64,000 nt of DNA from an uncultured Clostridia bacterium (GCA_934120315.1 CAKOTX010000002.1:124001-188000); one strand, 5' to 3'. Positions 15,184-24,280 are shown, numbered from the stretch's first letter. The notes: a model not told the origin generated them from the sequence alone. A program made the numbers and translations.

Positions 15184-17511
15184 TTGGAAAAGAAAAATAA
15201 GACACAAGAGATAACAAAAAAATTAGAATATATAGGTTTGAATTTAGAAGAAATTCCAGAAACATTAAAATTTGTAGAAGCAATAAATTTTAAACCCAAT
15301 GTAGGATTTGATGAAAAAAAATACAGACAATACAAATTTGTATCACCAAAAGAATTAGAAATATTATTATCTCCAACAAATAGATTAGATGACATCAAAG
15401 AGAAGTATCTTCAAGCAAGTCCATTGGCAGATTATTTGGATTCAAAAAGTGAAGAAAATGAAGAAAAATATAATACATTTTTACGAATGGTAGAAGAAGT
15501 AAAAATATCAGATATAGAAAAAATAGAGCAAGAACAACAACAAATTAACAAAAAGATTCCATTTAAAGTTAGATATTCAGGAAATTACTTATGGCAGATA
15601 TATTATTCAGAGCAAGATGATAAATATTTTATGATAGTACCAACAGAAGATAAAGATTATTCAACATTTTTTTATGTTCTAAAAAAGCAAATAGAGAAGA
15701 AAAAGGCAGGAAAAATATTTGTTCCAATCAGTAATGCAGATTATAGCAGAGAACTATTAAATAAAACAGAAATTCAAAGTTTAGAAAATTATTTATGGTT
15801 GTTTACAAAAGATTGGCCATCTATTTATGAAGTATATGATAAAAATGAAAAAGTTAGTTTACAAATTATAGGTGAGACAGAAGTATATGGCAAAATAAAG
15901 TCACAATATAAAGTAAAACTTTCAAATAAAATAGAAGCAACTAAATTTTTTAAATTAGTTAAAGCACTATTCATTTTACAGTCAGAATTGCCATTATATT
16001 ATAATTTTGAAACACAAATAGATAAACAAGGAAGTTTACAATTTTATTATGAAAATGAATTAATAGAATATGATGATTTAGTTGATTGGGTTAATGATGA
16101 ATATAAAAGATTATTAAAAATAGAAATAGATTGTGTAAAGGAGAATAATACTTTACAAACAAAGTTAAAGAAATTAAAAGATCAGACAACAAGCTTAGAA
16201 GCAGAATATTTAAGTAAAGAAAAACAAATTTCAACATTTTTAGAATGTAAAAAAACATTTTTCGGTAAAGTAAAATATTTTTTCAAATATAGTGGAAAAA
16301 AAGCTAAAAAAAGTGATGAAAAGTCAAATGTAATTAAAGAAAAGAAATCAGAAAAAGCTAAAATAGAAGAAATTGATGAAAATTTAAAAGCTCAATATAC
16401 ATTAGATGAGGTATTAGAAAAAGGAAAAATAGCAACACAAAAAGAAAATGAATTGAAAAATACAAAAATGGACATAAATGCATTAAAATTAAAAAATGTA
16501 AATTTAGTAAAGAAAATTGAAAATGCAACAGCATTTATAGAAGAAATAGATAGTCATAAAAAAAGTATTTTTGAATTTTGGAAATACAGCAATAAAGATG
16601 AAGTACAAGCTCTAGAAGAAGGAGAAGAAGAGCCAATAAATGTTAAACCACATGCAAAAATTTTTGATTTTGAAGAAGATTTTGATGAATTTGGTGAAAA
16701 GATAGATGAAATCCAAAGGAAAATATTTACCAAAGAAGAGCTTGATAGCATATATTTAACTACAACAGACCAATTAAATGTTATGAATAAAATAAAAACT
16801 GGTTCAACACTAAACAAAGAATTGGAAGCTGATTTAAAGAAGATTAAGAAAGATCTACAAGAAGAAAAAGATGTAACAGAAGAAGATGCGATAGATATTT
16901 TTGGTGGATTAAGTGAAGATACAAGAAAAGTTACTAAATTAGCTAATAAATCACATAGGGAACAGCCAAAAAATAAATATTCTATATTAAGAGTGTCAAA
17001 GACATTAAAAACAGTAGAATATAAAGCTGCTTTAGAAAATTTTATAAATATAATAAAAATGGCAATAACCAAAAATAAATTGGGTCAAAATATTTCTGCA
17101 TATAAATGGACAGAAGAAGATGTAAATATAGATACAAATGAATTTAATATATTTAATCTAAATGTAGAAAAAGAAATAGAGAAAGCATTAACTGATACAG
17201 AGAGTGGAAAAGTAAATTTATATAAAATGAATTTTGAAAAAGATGTAAATGCAGTAGCTTTTTCAAATTGTGTTTATTTTGATAATCAAAACAAAACTTT
17301 ACCTATCGGAATGGACAAAGATACAAGAATATTGGTTAAAATATTAGATACAGATATAACATTAAAAGATAAAAAAGTTATTAGAGTTGGACAACTTGAA
17401 GATAATAAAGATGATGCTTCAAAACTTATAGTTAAGACTATTAATGTATTAGAATATGATGTAAAAGAGTTTGAAGAAGAGAAAGAAAAAAATAAAGTTA
17501 GTGAGGAATAG
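15184..17511 (+). CDS. large conserved-looking protein with central coiled coil, function unknown
   Basis: This is a 775-aa cytoplasmic protein without a signal peptide or membrane helix. The N-terminal third is mixed alpha/beta (for example LWQIYYSEQDDKYFMIVP), residues about 315-480 form a long charged coiled coil, and the C-terminal third is again globular. TTG 15184 is preferred because GAGGAGAG lies 7 nt upstream; TTG codons at 15154 and 15166 are also in frame. It lies 2 nt before era and shares its promoter, so it may work near ribosome assembly or cell-cycle genes. That is inference from position only. Confidence 0.7.
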   Translation: MEKKNKTQEITKKLEYIGLNLEEIPETLKFVEAINFKPNVGFDEKKYRQYKFVSPKELEILLSPTNRLDDIKEKYLQASPLADYLDSKSEENEEKYNTFLRMVEEVKISDIEKIEQEQQQINKKIPFKVRYSGNYLWQIYYSEQDDKYFMIVPTEDKDYSTFFYVLKKQIEKKKAGKIFVPISNADYSRELLNKTEIQSLENYLWLFTKDWPSIYEVYDKNEKVSLQIIGETEVYGKIKSQYKVKLSNKIEATKFFKLVKALFILQSELPLYYNFETQIDKQGSLQFYYENELIEYDDLVDWVNDEYKRLLKIEIDCVKENNTLQTKLKKLKDQTTSLEAEYLSKEKQISTFLECKKTFFGKVKYFFKYSGKKAKKSDEKSNVIKEKKSEKAKIEEIDENLKAQYTLDEVLEKGKIATQKENELKNTKMDINALKLKNVNLVKKIENATAFIEEIDSHKKSIFEFWKYSNKDEVQALEEGEEEPINVKPHAKIFDFEEDFDEFGEKIDEIQRKIFTKEELDSIYLTTTDQLNVMNKIKTGSTLNKELEADLKKIKKDLQEEKDVTEEDAIDIFGGLSEDTRKVTKLANKSHREQPKNKYSILRVSKTLKTVEYKAALENFINIIKMAITKNKLGQNISAYKWTEEDVNIDTNEFNIFNLNVEKEIEKALTDTESGKVNLYKMNFEKDVNAVAFSNCVYFDNQNKTLPIGMDKDTRILVKILDTDITLKDKKVIRVGQLEDNKDDASKLIVKTINVLEYDVKEFEEEKEKNKVSEE

Positions 17512-17513
17512 AA

Positions 17514-18416
17514 ATGGCAGAATTTAAATCTGGTTTTGTTGCAATGCTAGGAAGAACAAATGTAGGAAAATCTACATTAGTAAATTTATTAGTAGGTGAA
17601 AAGGTTGCAGCAACAGCAAATAAAGTGCAAACTACAAGAACAGCTATAAAAGGAATAGTAAATAGAGAAAATTCACAAATTATATTTATAGATACTCCAG
17701 GAATTCACAAACCTAGAACAAAATTAAATGAAACAATGATAGAAACATCTTTTGGAGTTATAAATGAAATTGATTTGATATTATTTGTAATTGAAGCTAC
17801 AAGTAAAGAAATTGGTAGAGGAGATATGAGAATCTTAGAAAAAATAAAAGAATCTCATAAAAAGACAATATTAATTATCAATAAAATAGATTTAGTAAAA
17901 AGAGAAGAGCTTTTGAATTTGATAGATTTATATAAAAATGAATATGATTTTGAGGCTGTTATACCAATATCATCTTTACAAAATAAATACAGAGATATCA
18001 TTTTAGATGAAATTGAAAAGAACTTAAAACCAGGTCCTGCATATTATGATAAAGAAGAGTATACAGACCAAACATTAAGACAACTTGCAGAGGAGACAAT
18101 TAGAGAAAAAGCTTTAAAATTTTTACAAGATGAAGTACCACATGGAATATATGTTGAAGTTGACAAAATGAAATTCAGAAAAAATCAAAAAGGCGAAGAT
18201 TTATATGACATAGAAGCTACAATTTATTGCTTAAGAAATTCTCATAAAGGAATCATTATAGGAAAAGATGGTAGTATGTTAAAACGTATAGGTCAGGCGG
18301 CAAGAATTGATATGGAAGAAAATTTTGGGACAAAAGTCAATCTAAAAACTTGGGTAAAAGTAAAAGAAGATTGGCAAGATGATACTTCAATTGTAAAAAA
18401 ATTTAAATTGCAATAG
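17514..18416 (+). CDS. era: ribosome-assembly GTPase Era
   Basis: Era binds 16S rRNA during 30S maturation. The 300-aa protein has G1 GRTNVGKS (residues 13-20), a switch region with TTR, G3 DTPGIHKPR, G4 NKIDLV and G5 ISSL. The C-terminal KH domain carries GIIIGKDGSMLKRIG. It follows the 775-aa gene by 2 nt and precedes yqzL and recO, the order known from Bacillus. Confidence 0.98.
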   Translation: MAEFKSGFVAMLGRTNVGKSTLVNLLVGEKVAATANKVQTTRTAIKGIVNRENSQIIFIDTPGIHKPRTKLNETMIETSFGVINEIDLILFVIEATSKEIGRGDMRILEKIKESHKKTILIINKIDLVKREELLNLIDLYKNEYDFEAVIPISSLQNKYRDIILDEIEKNLKPGPAYYDKEEYTDQTLRQLAEETIREKALKFLQDEVPHGIYVEVDKMKFRKNQKGEDLYDIEATIYCLRNSHKGIIIGKDGSMLKRIGQAARIDMEENFGTKVNLKTWVKVKEDWQDDTSIVKKFKLQ

Positions 18417-18472
18417 TTTATTGCATAATTTGTATATGAACTGCGAAAGATAGAGTTAGAGGAAGTGAGCTT

Positions 18473-18640
18473 ATGATTAAAAAGATGGCATGGAATACCT
18501 TTAAAAATACAGGAGATGTAAATACATTTTTAGAATTAAAACAAATACAAAATGTAGAAGAACAGATAGGATTACAAATACAGCAACCTATGGAGGAACA
18601 AAATGGGAACGATAAAAATGAGTGGAATAATAATTTCTGA
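18473..18640 (+). CDS. yqzL: YqzL-family small protein
   Basis: ATG 18473 with GAGGAAG upstream encodes 55 aa. The segment AWNTFKNTGDVNTFLELKQI matches the YqzL pattern (W-x-x-F-x-x-T-G-x-V-x-x-[YF]-L). The gene sits exactly where yqzL lies in Bacillus, between era and recO. Its 3' end overlaps the recO start by 38 nt in another frame, and the recO SD (GGAGG) lies within it. The molecular function is unknown. Confidence 0.85.
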   Translation: MIKKMAWNTFKNTGDVNTFLELKQIQNVEEQIGLQIQQPMEEQNGNDKNEWNNNF

Positions 18641-19319
18641 AAACAACTTAGGAGATTATGATAAAATGTTAACAATGTTAACCCCTGGATTAGGTAAAAT
18701 ATCATGTGTTGCAAAAGGCGCTCGAAGACAAAAAAGCGCCTTACTTGCAGGAACACAGTTTTTGTGTTTTGGAGAATATCTAATGTATAAAGGGGCAAAT
18801 ACATATAATATAAATTCATGTGAAACTATAGAAGTTTTTTATAATTTAAGAACAGATTTGGACAAGTTAAATTATGCAGTAGAAATTACGAAAATTATAA
18901 GAGATGTAACAGATGAAAATGAGAACTGTTATAAGATATTACAATTGTTTTTGAATACTTTATATACATTGTCAGAAACTGATAAAAATCCAGAATTAAT
19001 AATTAGTATTTTTAAGTTAAAATTATTATGTTTTTTAGGTTTTACACCTAGAATAAATGAATGTACAAATTGTAGACAAAAAGAAGAATTAAAATATTTT
19101 AGTTTAAAAGATAATGGTTTTAAATGTGAGGCTTGCAGTAGACAAGATAAAAGTTGTTTACAAATGAGTGAAAGCACTGCAAATGCAATAAAATATATAG
19201 TTATGGCTCCAGCCAAAAAATTATATTCATTTAATTTAAAAGATGAATCTTTAAATGAATTAAAAATTATAACTAAATTGTATTTTAATGAAAAATTAGA
19301 AAAAGAATATAAAATATGA
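18603..19319 (+). CDS. recO: DNA repair protein RecO
   Basis: RecO helps RecR load RecA on SSB-coated single-stranded DNA. The 238-aa protein has an N-terminal OB fold (GIIISENNLGDYDKMLTMLT) with the AKGARR basic segment, a helical body, and a zinc-finger-like pair CTNC...CEAC. GGAGG lies 6 nt before ATG 18603. It ends at the long inverted repeat that also serves the minus-strand gene beyond. Confidence 0.93.
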   Translation: MGTIKMSGIIISENNLGDYDKMLTMLTPGLGKISCVAKGARRQKSALLAGTQFLCFGEYLMYKGANTYNINSCETIEVFYNLRTDLDKLNYAVEITKIIRDVTDENENCYKILQLFLNTLYTLSETDKNPELIISIFKLKLLCFLGFTPRINECTNCRQKEELKYFSLKDNGFKCEACSRQDKSCLQMSESTANAIKYIVMAPAKKLYSFNLKDESLNELKIITKLYFNEKLEKEYKI

Positions 19320-19363
19320 GAGACCGGCGATGTTAATATAACATTTAACCGGTCTCTCATTTA
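19317..19363. terminator. long bidirectional terminator hairpin
   Basis: TGAGAGACCGG (19317-19327) pairs perfectly with CCGGTCTCTCA (19349-19359), with an inner ATGTTA/TAACAT stem. The recO stop codon is the first triplet. T-rich sequence lies on both sides. Confidence 0.85.
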
Positions 19364-19364
19364 A

Positions 19365-19751
19365 TTAGTGAATTTTCTCCGTCTCAACACTCAGCTTGCG
19401 CGGATGACCTTCTGGCAGAGCTGCACGGTTCAGAGCTTTTGCAATCTCCGTTTCCCATGCTGCCTTGACCTCTTCGTGCAAGTTCTGATAGTAACTTTTG
19501 CTCAAAGGCTTTACCACGCCCAGGTTAGTTACACCGTTGAAAACACTTTCGGGGGGAACCTCAGGCTCCGACTGGGTATGATTGGCCCAAAAATCGGCGA
19601 AATCCTTTGCGGTTGCAGAGTATTTTCTTTCCCGAGCTTCTTTGTCAGCAGCCAATTGATCGGCTCTCCACTTTGCGGTTACCCGTTGCACATCGCTCAT
19701 ACCAGCGGCGTAAAGATACTGATCGCGTTCGTTACCTCTTCTTGCATACAT
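19365..19751 (-). CDS. GC-rich orphan gene, 128-aa protein of unknown function
   Basis: The gene is about half G+C, in strong contrast to its surroundings of about 28 percent, and uses GCG, CGC and CTG-type codons that its neighbours avoid. The product is soluble and highly charged (KWRADQLAADKEARERKY), with Trp/Tyr-rich patches (DFADFWANHTQ) and no membrane helix. The minus-strand start is supported by GAGGTGA 6 nt upstream. An excellent promoter (19801-19829) and an operator-like palindrome at the start site precede it. The regulatory DNA is AT-rich like the host. It looks like a horizontally acquired single-gene insert. No family is recognised. Confidence 0.75.
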   Translation of the reverse strand: MYARRGNERDQYLYAAGMSDVQRVTAKWRADQLAADKEARERKYSATAKDFADFWANHTQSEPEVPPESVFNGVTNLGVVKPLSKSYYQNLHEEVKAAWETEIAKALNRAALPEGHPRKLSVETEKIH

Positions 19752-19774
19752 AACTATTCACCTCAAATTTATTT

Positions 19775-19792
19775 ACAAGGACATTGCCTTGT
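19775..19792. promoter_or_regulatory. palindrome at the minus-strand transcription start
   Basis: ACAAGG-N6-CCTTGT lies just downstream of the minus-strand -10, where transcription would begin. It could be a repressor operator or a leader hairpin. Confidence 0.45.
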
Positions 19793-19800
19793 ATGACTAT

Positions 19801-19829
19801 ATTATACTACAAATTGACAAAAAAGTCAA
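19801..19829 (-). promoter_or_regulatory. minus-strand sigmaA promoter, interleaved with the plus promoter
   Basis: On the minus strand, TTGACT (19829-19824), a 17-bp spacer and TATAAT (19806-19801). It shares bases 19814-19829 with the divergent promoter. Confidence 0.85.
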
Positions 19830-19842
19830 AAATAGATATAAT
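19814..19842 (+). promoter_or_regulatory. consensus sigmaA promoter of the glycan cluster
   Basis: TTGACA (19814-19819), a 17-bp spacer and TATAAT (19837-19842), 32 nt before the first glycosyltransferase gene. Confidence 0.93.
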
Positions 19843-19873
19843 TTAGAAAAATCATGGAATAAAAGGAGTAAAA

Positions 19874-20860
19874 ATGGAAGAGGTAGTTGATATATTAGTC
19901 ACAACATATAATACAAATGAGAAGTATTTAAGAAAACAAATAGAAAGTATATTAAGACAAACATATAAGAATATTAATATATATATTAGTGATGATAATT
20001 CTCCAAATAAAAATATATCACAAATATTACAAGAATATGCAGAAAAGGATAAAAGAATAAAGTTATATATACAACCTAAAAATTTAGGATATAATAAGAA
20101 TTTTGAATTTCTATTAAAAGAATCAAAAGCAAATTATATAATGTTTTCTGACCATGATGATGTTTGGCATAAAGACAAAGTAGAAAAAAGTTTGAATGCA
20201 TTAAAACAAAAAGATGTTGATATGGTTTATTGTAATTGTAGACAAATAGATGAAGATGGACAAGTAATACAAGAAGATTATTTTAAATATAAAAATGTAC
20301 CACTAATAAATGGAAAAGACAAATTGGCTATTTCAAGATGTGTTGGAATAGGATGTTCACAAATTATAACCAAATATGTTAGAGATAAAATGATACCATT
20401 TAAAGAAAGTGTTATTGCACATGATTGGTTAGCGGCATTTATAGCAAATGAAGGTAAAGGAATAAGCTATATTGAAGAGCCTTTGTTTGATTATAGATTA
20501 CACAATTCAAATGTATTTGGAGGAAGAAGTTTATCACAAAATATATCTAAATGGAAAAAAGAGAATGGAGATGGATATGAATCATTTTTAAGATATAGAA
20601 AAGATGCTATTGATAGAGCCTATTTAGGTGGAGTAAAGATGTGCAAAGATTATACTAGAGATGAAGAAAATAAAAAATTTATTGAAAAATGTGAAAAATA
20701 TTATGCAACAATTTTAGGAGATAAAAAAGTCTATTATAATGTAAAAACATATTTTCAAATATTAGCAGGAAAAAATCAATTCAAAAAAATGATTAAAGAA
20801 ATAGTTTTATTTCATTTTCCTGGTATAGCATATGTAACTTTTAAAAGAATAAAAGTGTAA
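19874..20860 (+). CDS. family 2 glycosyltransferase (GT-A)
   Basis: The 328-aa protein is a cytoplasmic inverting glycosyltransferase. It has the N-terminal nucleotide-binding strand VDILVTTYNTNEKYL, ISDDNS, and the metal-binding FSDHDDVWHKDKV (DxD-like). A likely catalytic-base region is HDWLAAFIANEG, followed by DYRLHNSN. The family resembles rhamnosyltransferase-like GT2 enzymes that build O-antigen-like chains. Acceptor and donor are not predictable. It is the first gene after the consensus promoter and is followed 29 nt later by the secreted M14 protein. Confidence 0.93.
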   Translation: MEEVVDILVTTYNTNEKYLRKQIESILRQTYKNINIYISDDNSPNKNISQILQEYAEKDKRIKLYIQPKNLGYNKNFEFLLKESKANYIMFSDHDDVWHKDKVEKSLNALKQKDVDMVYCNCRQIDEDGQVIQEDYFKYKNVPLINGKDKLAISRCVGIGCSQIITKYVRDKMIPFKESVIAHDWLAAFIANEGKGISYIEEPLFDYRLHNSNVFGGRSLSQNISKWKKENGDGYESFLRYRKDAIDRAYLGGVKMCKDYTRDEENKKFIEKCEKYYATILGDKKVYYNVKTYFQILAGKNQFKKMIKEIVLFHFPGIAYVTFKRIKV

Positions 20861-20889
20861 TATAATTGAAAAGAAAAGGAGAGATTCAA

Positions 20890-23427
20890 ATGAAAATTAA
20901 TACTCAAAAAATACTAATTGTTTTAGGAATAATATTTATTATTTTAGCATCAGGAATAAACATTGCAAGTGCAGAAAATAAAGAAAAAGGAGAATTGGCT
21001 AAAGCATATATAGATTATCCAACAAATCAAGTAAGTGGAAATATAATTATATCAGGTTGGATAATGTCTACAGATAAAGATGCTAAGATTAAAGCATTTA
21101 TTGACGGAAATGAGGCAGAGATAAAATCTATTAATAGAGAAAAAAGAGCTGATGTAATAAAGGCAATTACAGGATATGGAACAGAAAAAGAAAATCCAAC
21201 TCCAGGAATGAAAATAATTTTAAATACAGAAAAATTAAAAGAAGGCAAACATGTTTTAGGATTAAAAGTCTTTTCAAAAGATAATGTTCTATTAACAGAA
21301 GAAAAACAAGAAATTGCATATAAAAAAGAAAAAGCACAAATGTATATAGACAATCCAGCTGAAGATAATTGCAAAATTTCAAATTCTTATAAAATAGATG
21401 GATGGGTAATGTCAAATGATATTGAAAGCACAATAAAAGTTTTTGTTGATGATAAAGAACAAGAGAATATCAAAATTCAAAGAAAAGAAAGAAATGATGT
21501 TATAAAAGCTATAAAAAATTGTGGCTCTGAATTTGAAAATCCAAAACCAGGATTTGAATTTAGTTTGAATATGGAAAATATAAAAGAAGGCAAGCATACT
21601 TTAAAAATTAAAGTTTATTCTAGTAAAAACGAATTATTGACAGAAGAAAGCAAAAAAATAGAAATAAAAAAATATAATGCGCAAACATATATAGATTATC
21701 CATCAGGAAATAGAGTAAGTAAAAACACGATAGTAGAAGGATGGATAATGACAGATGACGAGAAATCTGAAATTGAGGTTTATGTAGATGGAAAGAAACA
21801 AGAAGTAAAGAATTTAGAGAGAACAGAACGTCAAGATGTTTTGAAAGCTATAAAAGGATGTGGTACAGAAAAAGAAAATCCAAAGCCAGGATTCAAATTT
21901 GCTTTAACTGGAATTGCTAATGGAGAACATAAAATTAATATAAAAATTGTTTCAAGAGAAGGTGTTGTACTTGCAGAAGATAGCCAAAGATTTGTTGTAG
22001 AAAATACAAATGCAATGATGTATGTGGATTCTGTTGGAAAAGATGGAAAAATAGAAGGCTGGTTTAAATCAAATGATAAAGATGCTAAATTGAAAGTATA
22101 TCTTGATGGAAAAGAAATAGAAGATTTAAAATATACAAGAAAAGAAAGAAAAGATGTATTAAAAGCGATTTCGGGTTATGGAACAGAAAAAGAGAATCCA
22201 AAACCAGGATTTGAATTTAATATAGATATTTCAAAATACTTAGATGGAGAACATAAAGTAAAAATAAGTGTTGTTTCAGTAAATGGCAAAGAAATAACAT
22301 CAGAACAAGTAAAAATGACAATAAAAAAATATAATACTCAATTATATTTGGATGAACCAGCTTATTATGTAACAAATAGTAAAGAAATTGTAATAAGTGG
22401 ATGGGTAATGTCAAGTTTAGCTGAAAAGAGTATAGTAGTAAAATTTGATGATGAGATTTTAAAAGATGTAACATTAAAAGAAAGACCTGATGTAATAAAA
22501 GCAATAAAAGGATATGGAACAGAAAAAGAAAATCCAAAGCCAGGATTTTCTACAAAAATAAATGTAGAATCATACAAAAAAGGTGAACACAAAATCACAA
22601 TTCAAGTTCAAGCAAATAATAATAAAGAAATAATACAAGAATATACTAAAAAGATTGTATTAGGAGAAAAGCTAGAAAGACAAGTTTTAACATATGGATA
22701 TAGTGGAGCATATTTAAGAAAAGTAAGTAATGAATCTACATTAACATGTTATAAATTTGGATATGGTCCAAATGTACTATTTGCAACATTCTGTGTTCAT
22801 GGATTTGAAGATTCATGGGATAGAGATGGTGGAGTTTTACTAGATATAGCAAATTCTTTTTATGATAGATTACTTAAAGATGCTGACCAAGAGTTAGCTG
22901 CAAAATGGACTATTTATTTATTCCCAGAAGTAAATCCAGATGGAAGAAAATTAGGAACAAGTAATATGGGACCAGGAAGAAGAACTTTATATAGTCAAGC
23001 AGAAAAAGGAATTGATATTAATAGGTCATGGCAAACTGGAAGTGAATATCAAAGATTTACAGACAATAGAAGATATAATGGAACTAAAGGATTCCAAGCT
23101 TATGAAGCTGCATATTTAAGAGATTTTATGCTAACTCATAAAGCAACTGAAGGACAAACAGTTGTAATTGATTTACATGGATGGGAAGATCAATTAATTG
23201 GAGATGAATCTATCTGTAAATATTATAAACAACAATATACATCATGCAGAACAACAGGATATGGAAGATATGGTGAACAATATTTAATTTCATGGGCAAG
23301 ATTAAATTTGAATGCGAAAGTAGCATTAGTTGAATTGCCATATGCAGCTAATTATCAAGAAGTAAATAAGATGAAATTATCTCAAAAATATATTGAGGCA
23401 ACTTTAAACTATTTAAGAGGTATGTAA
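20890..23427 (+). CDS. secreted M14-family zinc carboxypeptidase with five N-terminal repeat domains
   Basis: The 845-aa protein has a signal peptide (cleavage near INIASA-E, residue 28). Five repeats of about 110 residues follow, starting near residues 38, 151, 267, 377 and 486. Each has a GW-[IM]-S/T core, the motif DV[IL]KAI, then GYGTEKENPKPG. From about residue 600 there is an M14 metallopeptidase with zinc ligands HGFE, the segment FPEVNPDGR, DINRSW, the second His in DLHG and the catalytic Glu in ALVELP. M14 enzymes of this type cleave gamma-D-Glu-diaminopimelate bonds in wall peptides. The start at ATG 20890 is set by AAAAGGAG upstream. The repeats recur in the GH25 protein at 33.6 kb. 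Confidence 0.9.
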   Translation: MKINTQKILIVLGIIFIILASGINIASAENKEKGELAKAYIDYPTNQVSGNIIISGWIMSTDKDAKIKAFIDGNEAEIKSINREKRADVIKAITGYGTEKENPTPGMKIILNTEKLKEGKHVLGLKVFSKDNVLLTEEKQEIAYKKEKAQMYIDNPAEDNCKISNSYKIDGWVMSNDIESTIKVFVDDKEQENIKIQRKERNDVIKAIKNCGSEFENPKPGFEFSLNMENIKEGKHTLKIKVYSSKNELLTEESKKIEIKKYNAQTYIDYPSGNRVSKNTIVEGWIMTDDEKSEIEVYVDGKKQEVKNLERTERQDVLKAIKGCGTEKENPKPGFKFALTGIANGEHKINIKIVSREGVVLAEDSQRFVVENTNAMMYVDSVGKDGKIEGWFKSNDKDAKLKVYLDGKEIEDLKYTRKERKDVLKAISGYGTEKENPKPGFEFNIDISKYLDGEHKVKISVVSVNGKEITSEQVKMTIKKYNTQLYLDEPAYYVTNSKEIVISGWVMSSLAEKSIVVKFDDEILKDVTLKERPDVIKAIKGYGTEKENPKPGFSTKINVESYKKGEHKITIQVQANNNKEIIQEYTKKIVLGEKLERQVLTYGYSGAYLRKVSNESTLTCYKFGYGPNVLFATFCVHGFEDSWDRDGGVLLDIANSFYDRLLKDADQELAAKWTIYLFPEVNPDGRKLGTSNMGPGRRTLYSQAEKGIDINRSWQTGSEYQRFTDNRRYNGTKGFQAYEAAYLRDFMLTHKATEGQTVVIDLHGWEDQLIGDESICKYYKQQYTSCRTTGYGRYGEQYLISWARLNLNAKVALVELPYAANYQEVNKMKLSQKYIEATLNYLRGM
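20998..22670 (+). repeat. five tandem Ig-like/GW-type protein repeats
   Basis: About 330-nt units encode [AMLT]Y[IVL]D.P starts, G[WY] cores and DVIKAI-GYGTEKENP motifs. They are homologous to the array at 33.7-35.4 kb. Confidence 0.8.
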
Positions 23428-23428
23428 T

Positions 23429-24169
23429 ATGAAAAAAACTATAAAAATCTTAATACTGATTTTAATTGTTATTATAATTGTAGGTGGAATTGGAGTAAGT
23501 ATTAAATATATAAAAAAAGTGAAAAATAAAAATGAAATTGACAAAGCATATAATGAAATGAAACAAAATTCTTTAATGTATAATAATACTGCAACAGTTG
23601 ATGAATTAAAAGAAGAATATGGAATGAGTGGAAATGATGATTTATATGATGTACAAACAGAATATGATGGTAGACAAGTTTTAAAAGTTAAAGCAACAGA
23701 AAACTTTAAAGTTGCATTTGCTGGATTAGTAAATGGAACCAAAAATTCTATTGAAAACTCTTCTGAAATATTTGAAAATGAATATCCAACAGAAAATGGA
23801 ATATGGATAGAAAAAAATAGTAGAGAGAAAATTGAAAAATATCTTAATGAAAATATGAAGTCTAAATATAAGATAATTGAAAAAGGATATTTAACAATTT
23901 CTGAAAAGAAGTCTAGCAAAGAGGACAACGAAATAGAAAAAATCATAAATGGAAATAAACAATATTTAATTGGAATTAGTGGAACTAATTATTATATTGA
24001 TGCATTAACAGGAGAAGCGGTAGATAATCCATTTGAAGAATTAGATAAATATCAAACATATGCATATTGTCAAGATGAGGACAAAATGGTGATTTTTATA
24101 ACAGAAAATAAGTCTAAAGCATTAGAAAATAGCGAGATATTTGAGAGTGTTTTAGCATTAATGAAATAG
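23429..24169 (+). CDS. membrane-anchored extracellular protein, unknown
   Basis: The 246-aa protein has an N-terminal hydrophobic helix (residues about 5-27) and an extracellular charged domain. Segments VDELKEEYGMSGNDD and QYLIGISGTNYYIDALTGE suggest a small alpha/beta fold. It begins 1 nt after the M14 gene and is translated from the same transcript, so it is probably surface-located with it. No catalytic motif is recognised. A perfect terminator follows, which ends the first transcription unit of the glycan region. Confidence 0.65.
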   Translation: MKKTIKILILILIVIIIVGGIGVSIKYIKKVKNKNEIDKAYNEMKQNSLMYNNTATVDELKEEYGMSGNDDLYDVQTEYDGRQVLKVKATENFKVAFAGLVNGTKNSIENSSEIFENEYPTENGIWIEKNSREKIEKYLNENMKSKYKIIEKGYLTISEKKSSKEDNEIEKIINGNKQYLIGISGTNYYIDALTGEAVDNPFEELDKYQTYAYCQDEDKMVIFITENKSKALENSEIFESVLALMK

Positions 24170-24173
24170 TGTA

Positions 24174-24212
24174 AAAATAGATAATCTTTTAAGTTAAGGA
24201 TTATCTATTTTT
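24174..24212 (+). terminator. terminator after the M14 unit
   Basis: A perfect 13-bp stem AAAATAGATAATC/GATTATCTATTTT with a 12-nt loop and a trailing T run. Confidence 0.88.
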
Positions 24213-24213
24213 C

Positions 24214-24242
24214 TTGACAATAAAAGTATTTTAATATAGAAT
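24214..24242 (+). promoter_or_regulatory. sigmaA promoter of the ABC-exporter operon
   Basis: TTGACA (24214-24219), a 17-bp spacer and TAGAAT (24237-24242), directly after the terminator. Confidence 0.88.
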
Positions 24243-24280
24243 ATACCGAGAAAAATGAATTTTTTTGACAATCGAAAGGA

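Noticed and set aside
16554..17072. 172-aa minus-strand frame within the 775-aa gene
   Set aside because: Low-complexity Phe/Ser composition and no start signal; antisense shadow.
19368..19796. 142-aa plus-strand frame opposite the GC-rich gene
   Set aside because: It has no SD. The minus-strand frame has SD, promoter and a protein-like composition.
20890..23427. GH25-type or amidase activity for the first repeat protein
   Set aside because: The C-terminal motifs (HGFE, NPDGR, DLHG, VELP) are those of M14 peptidases.
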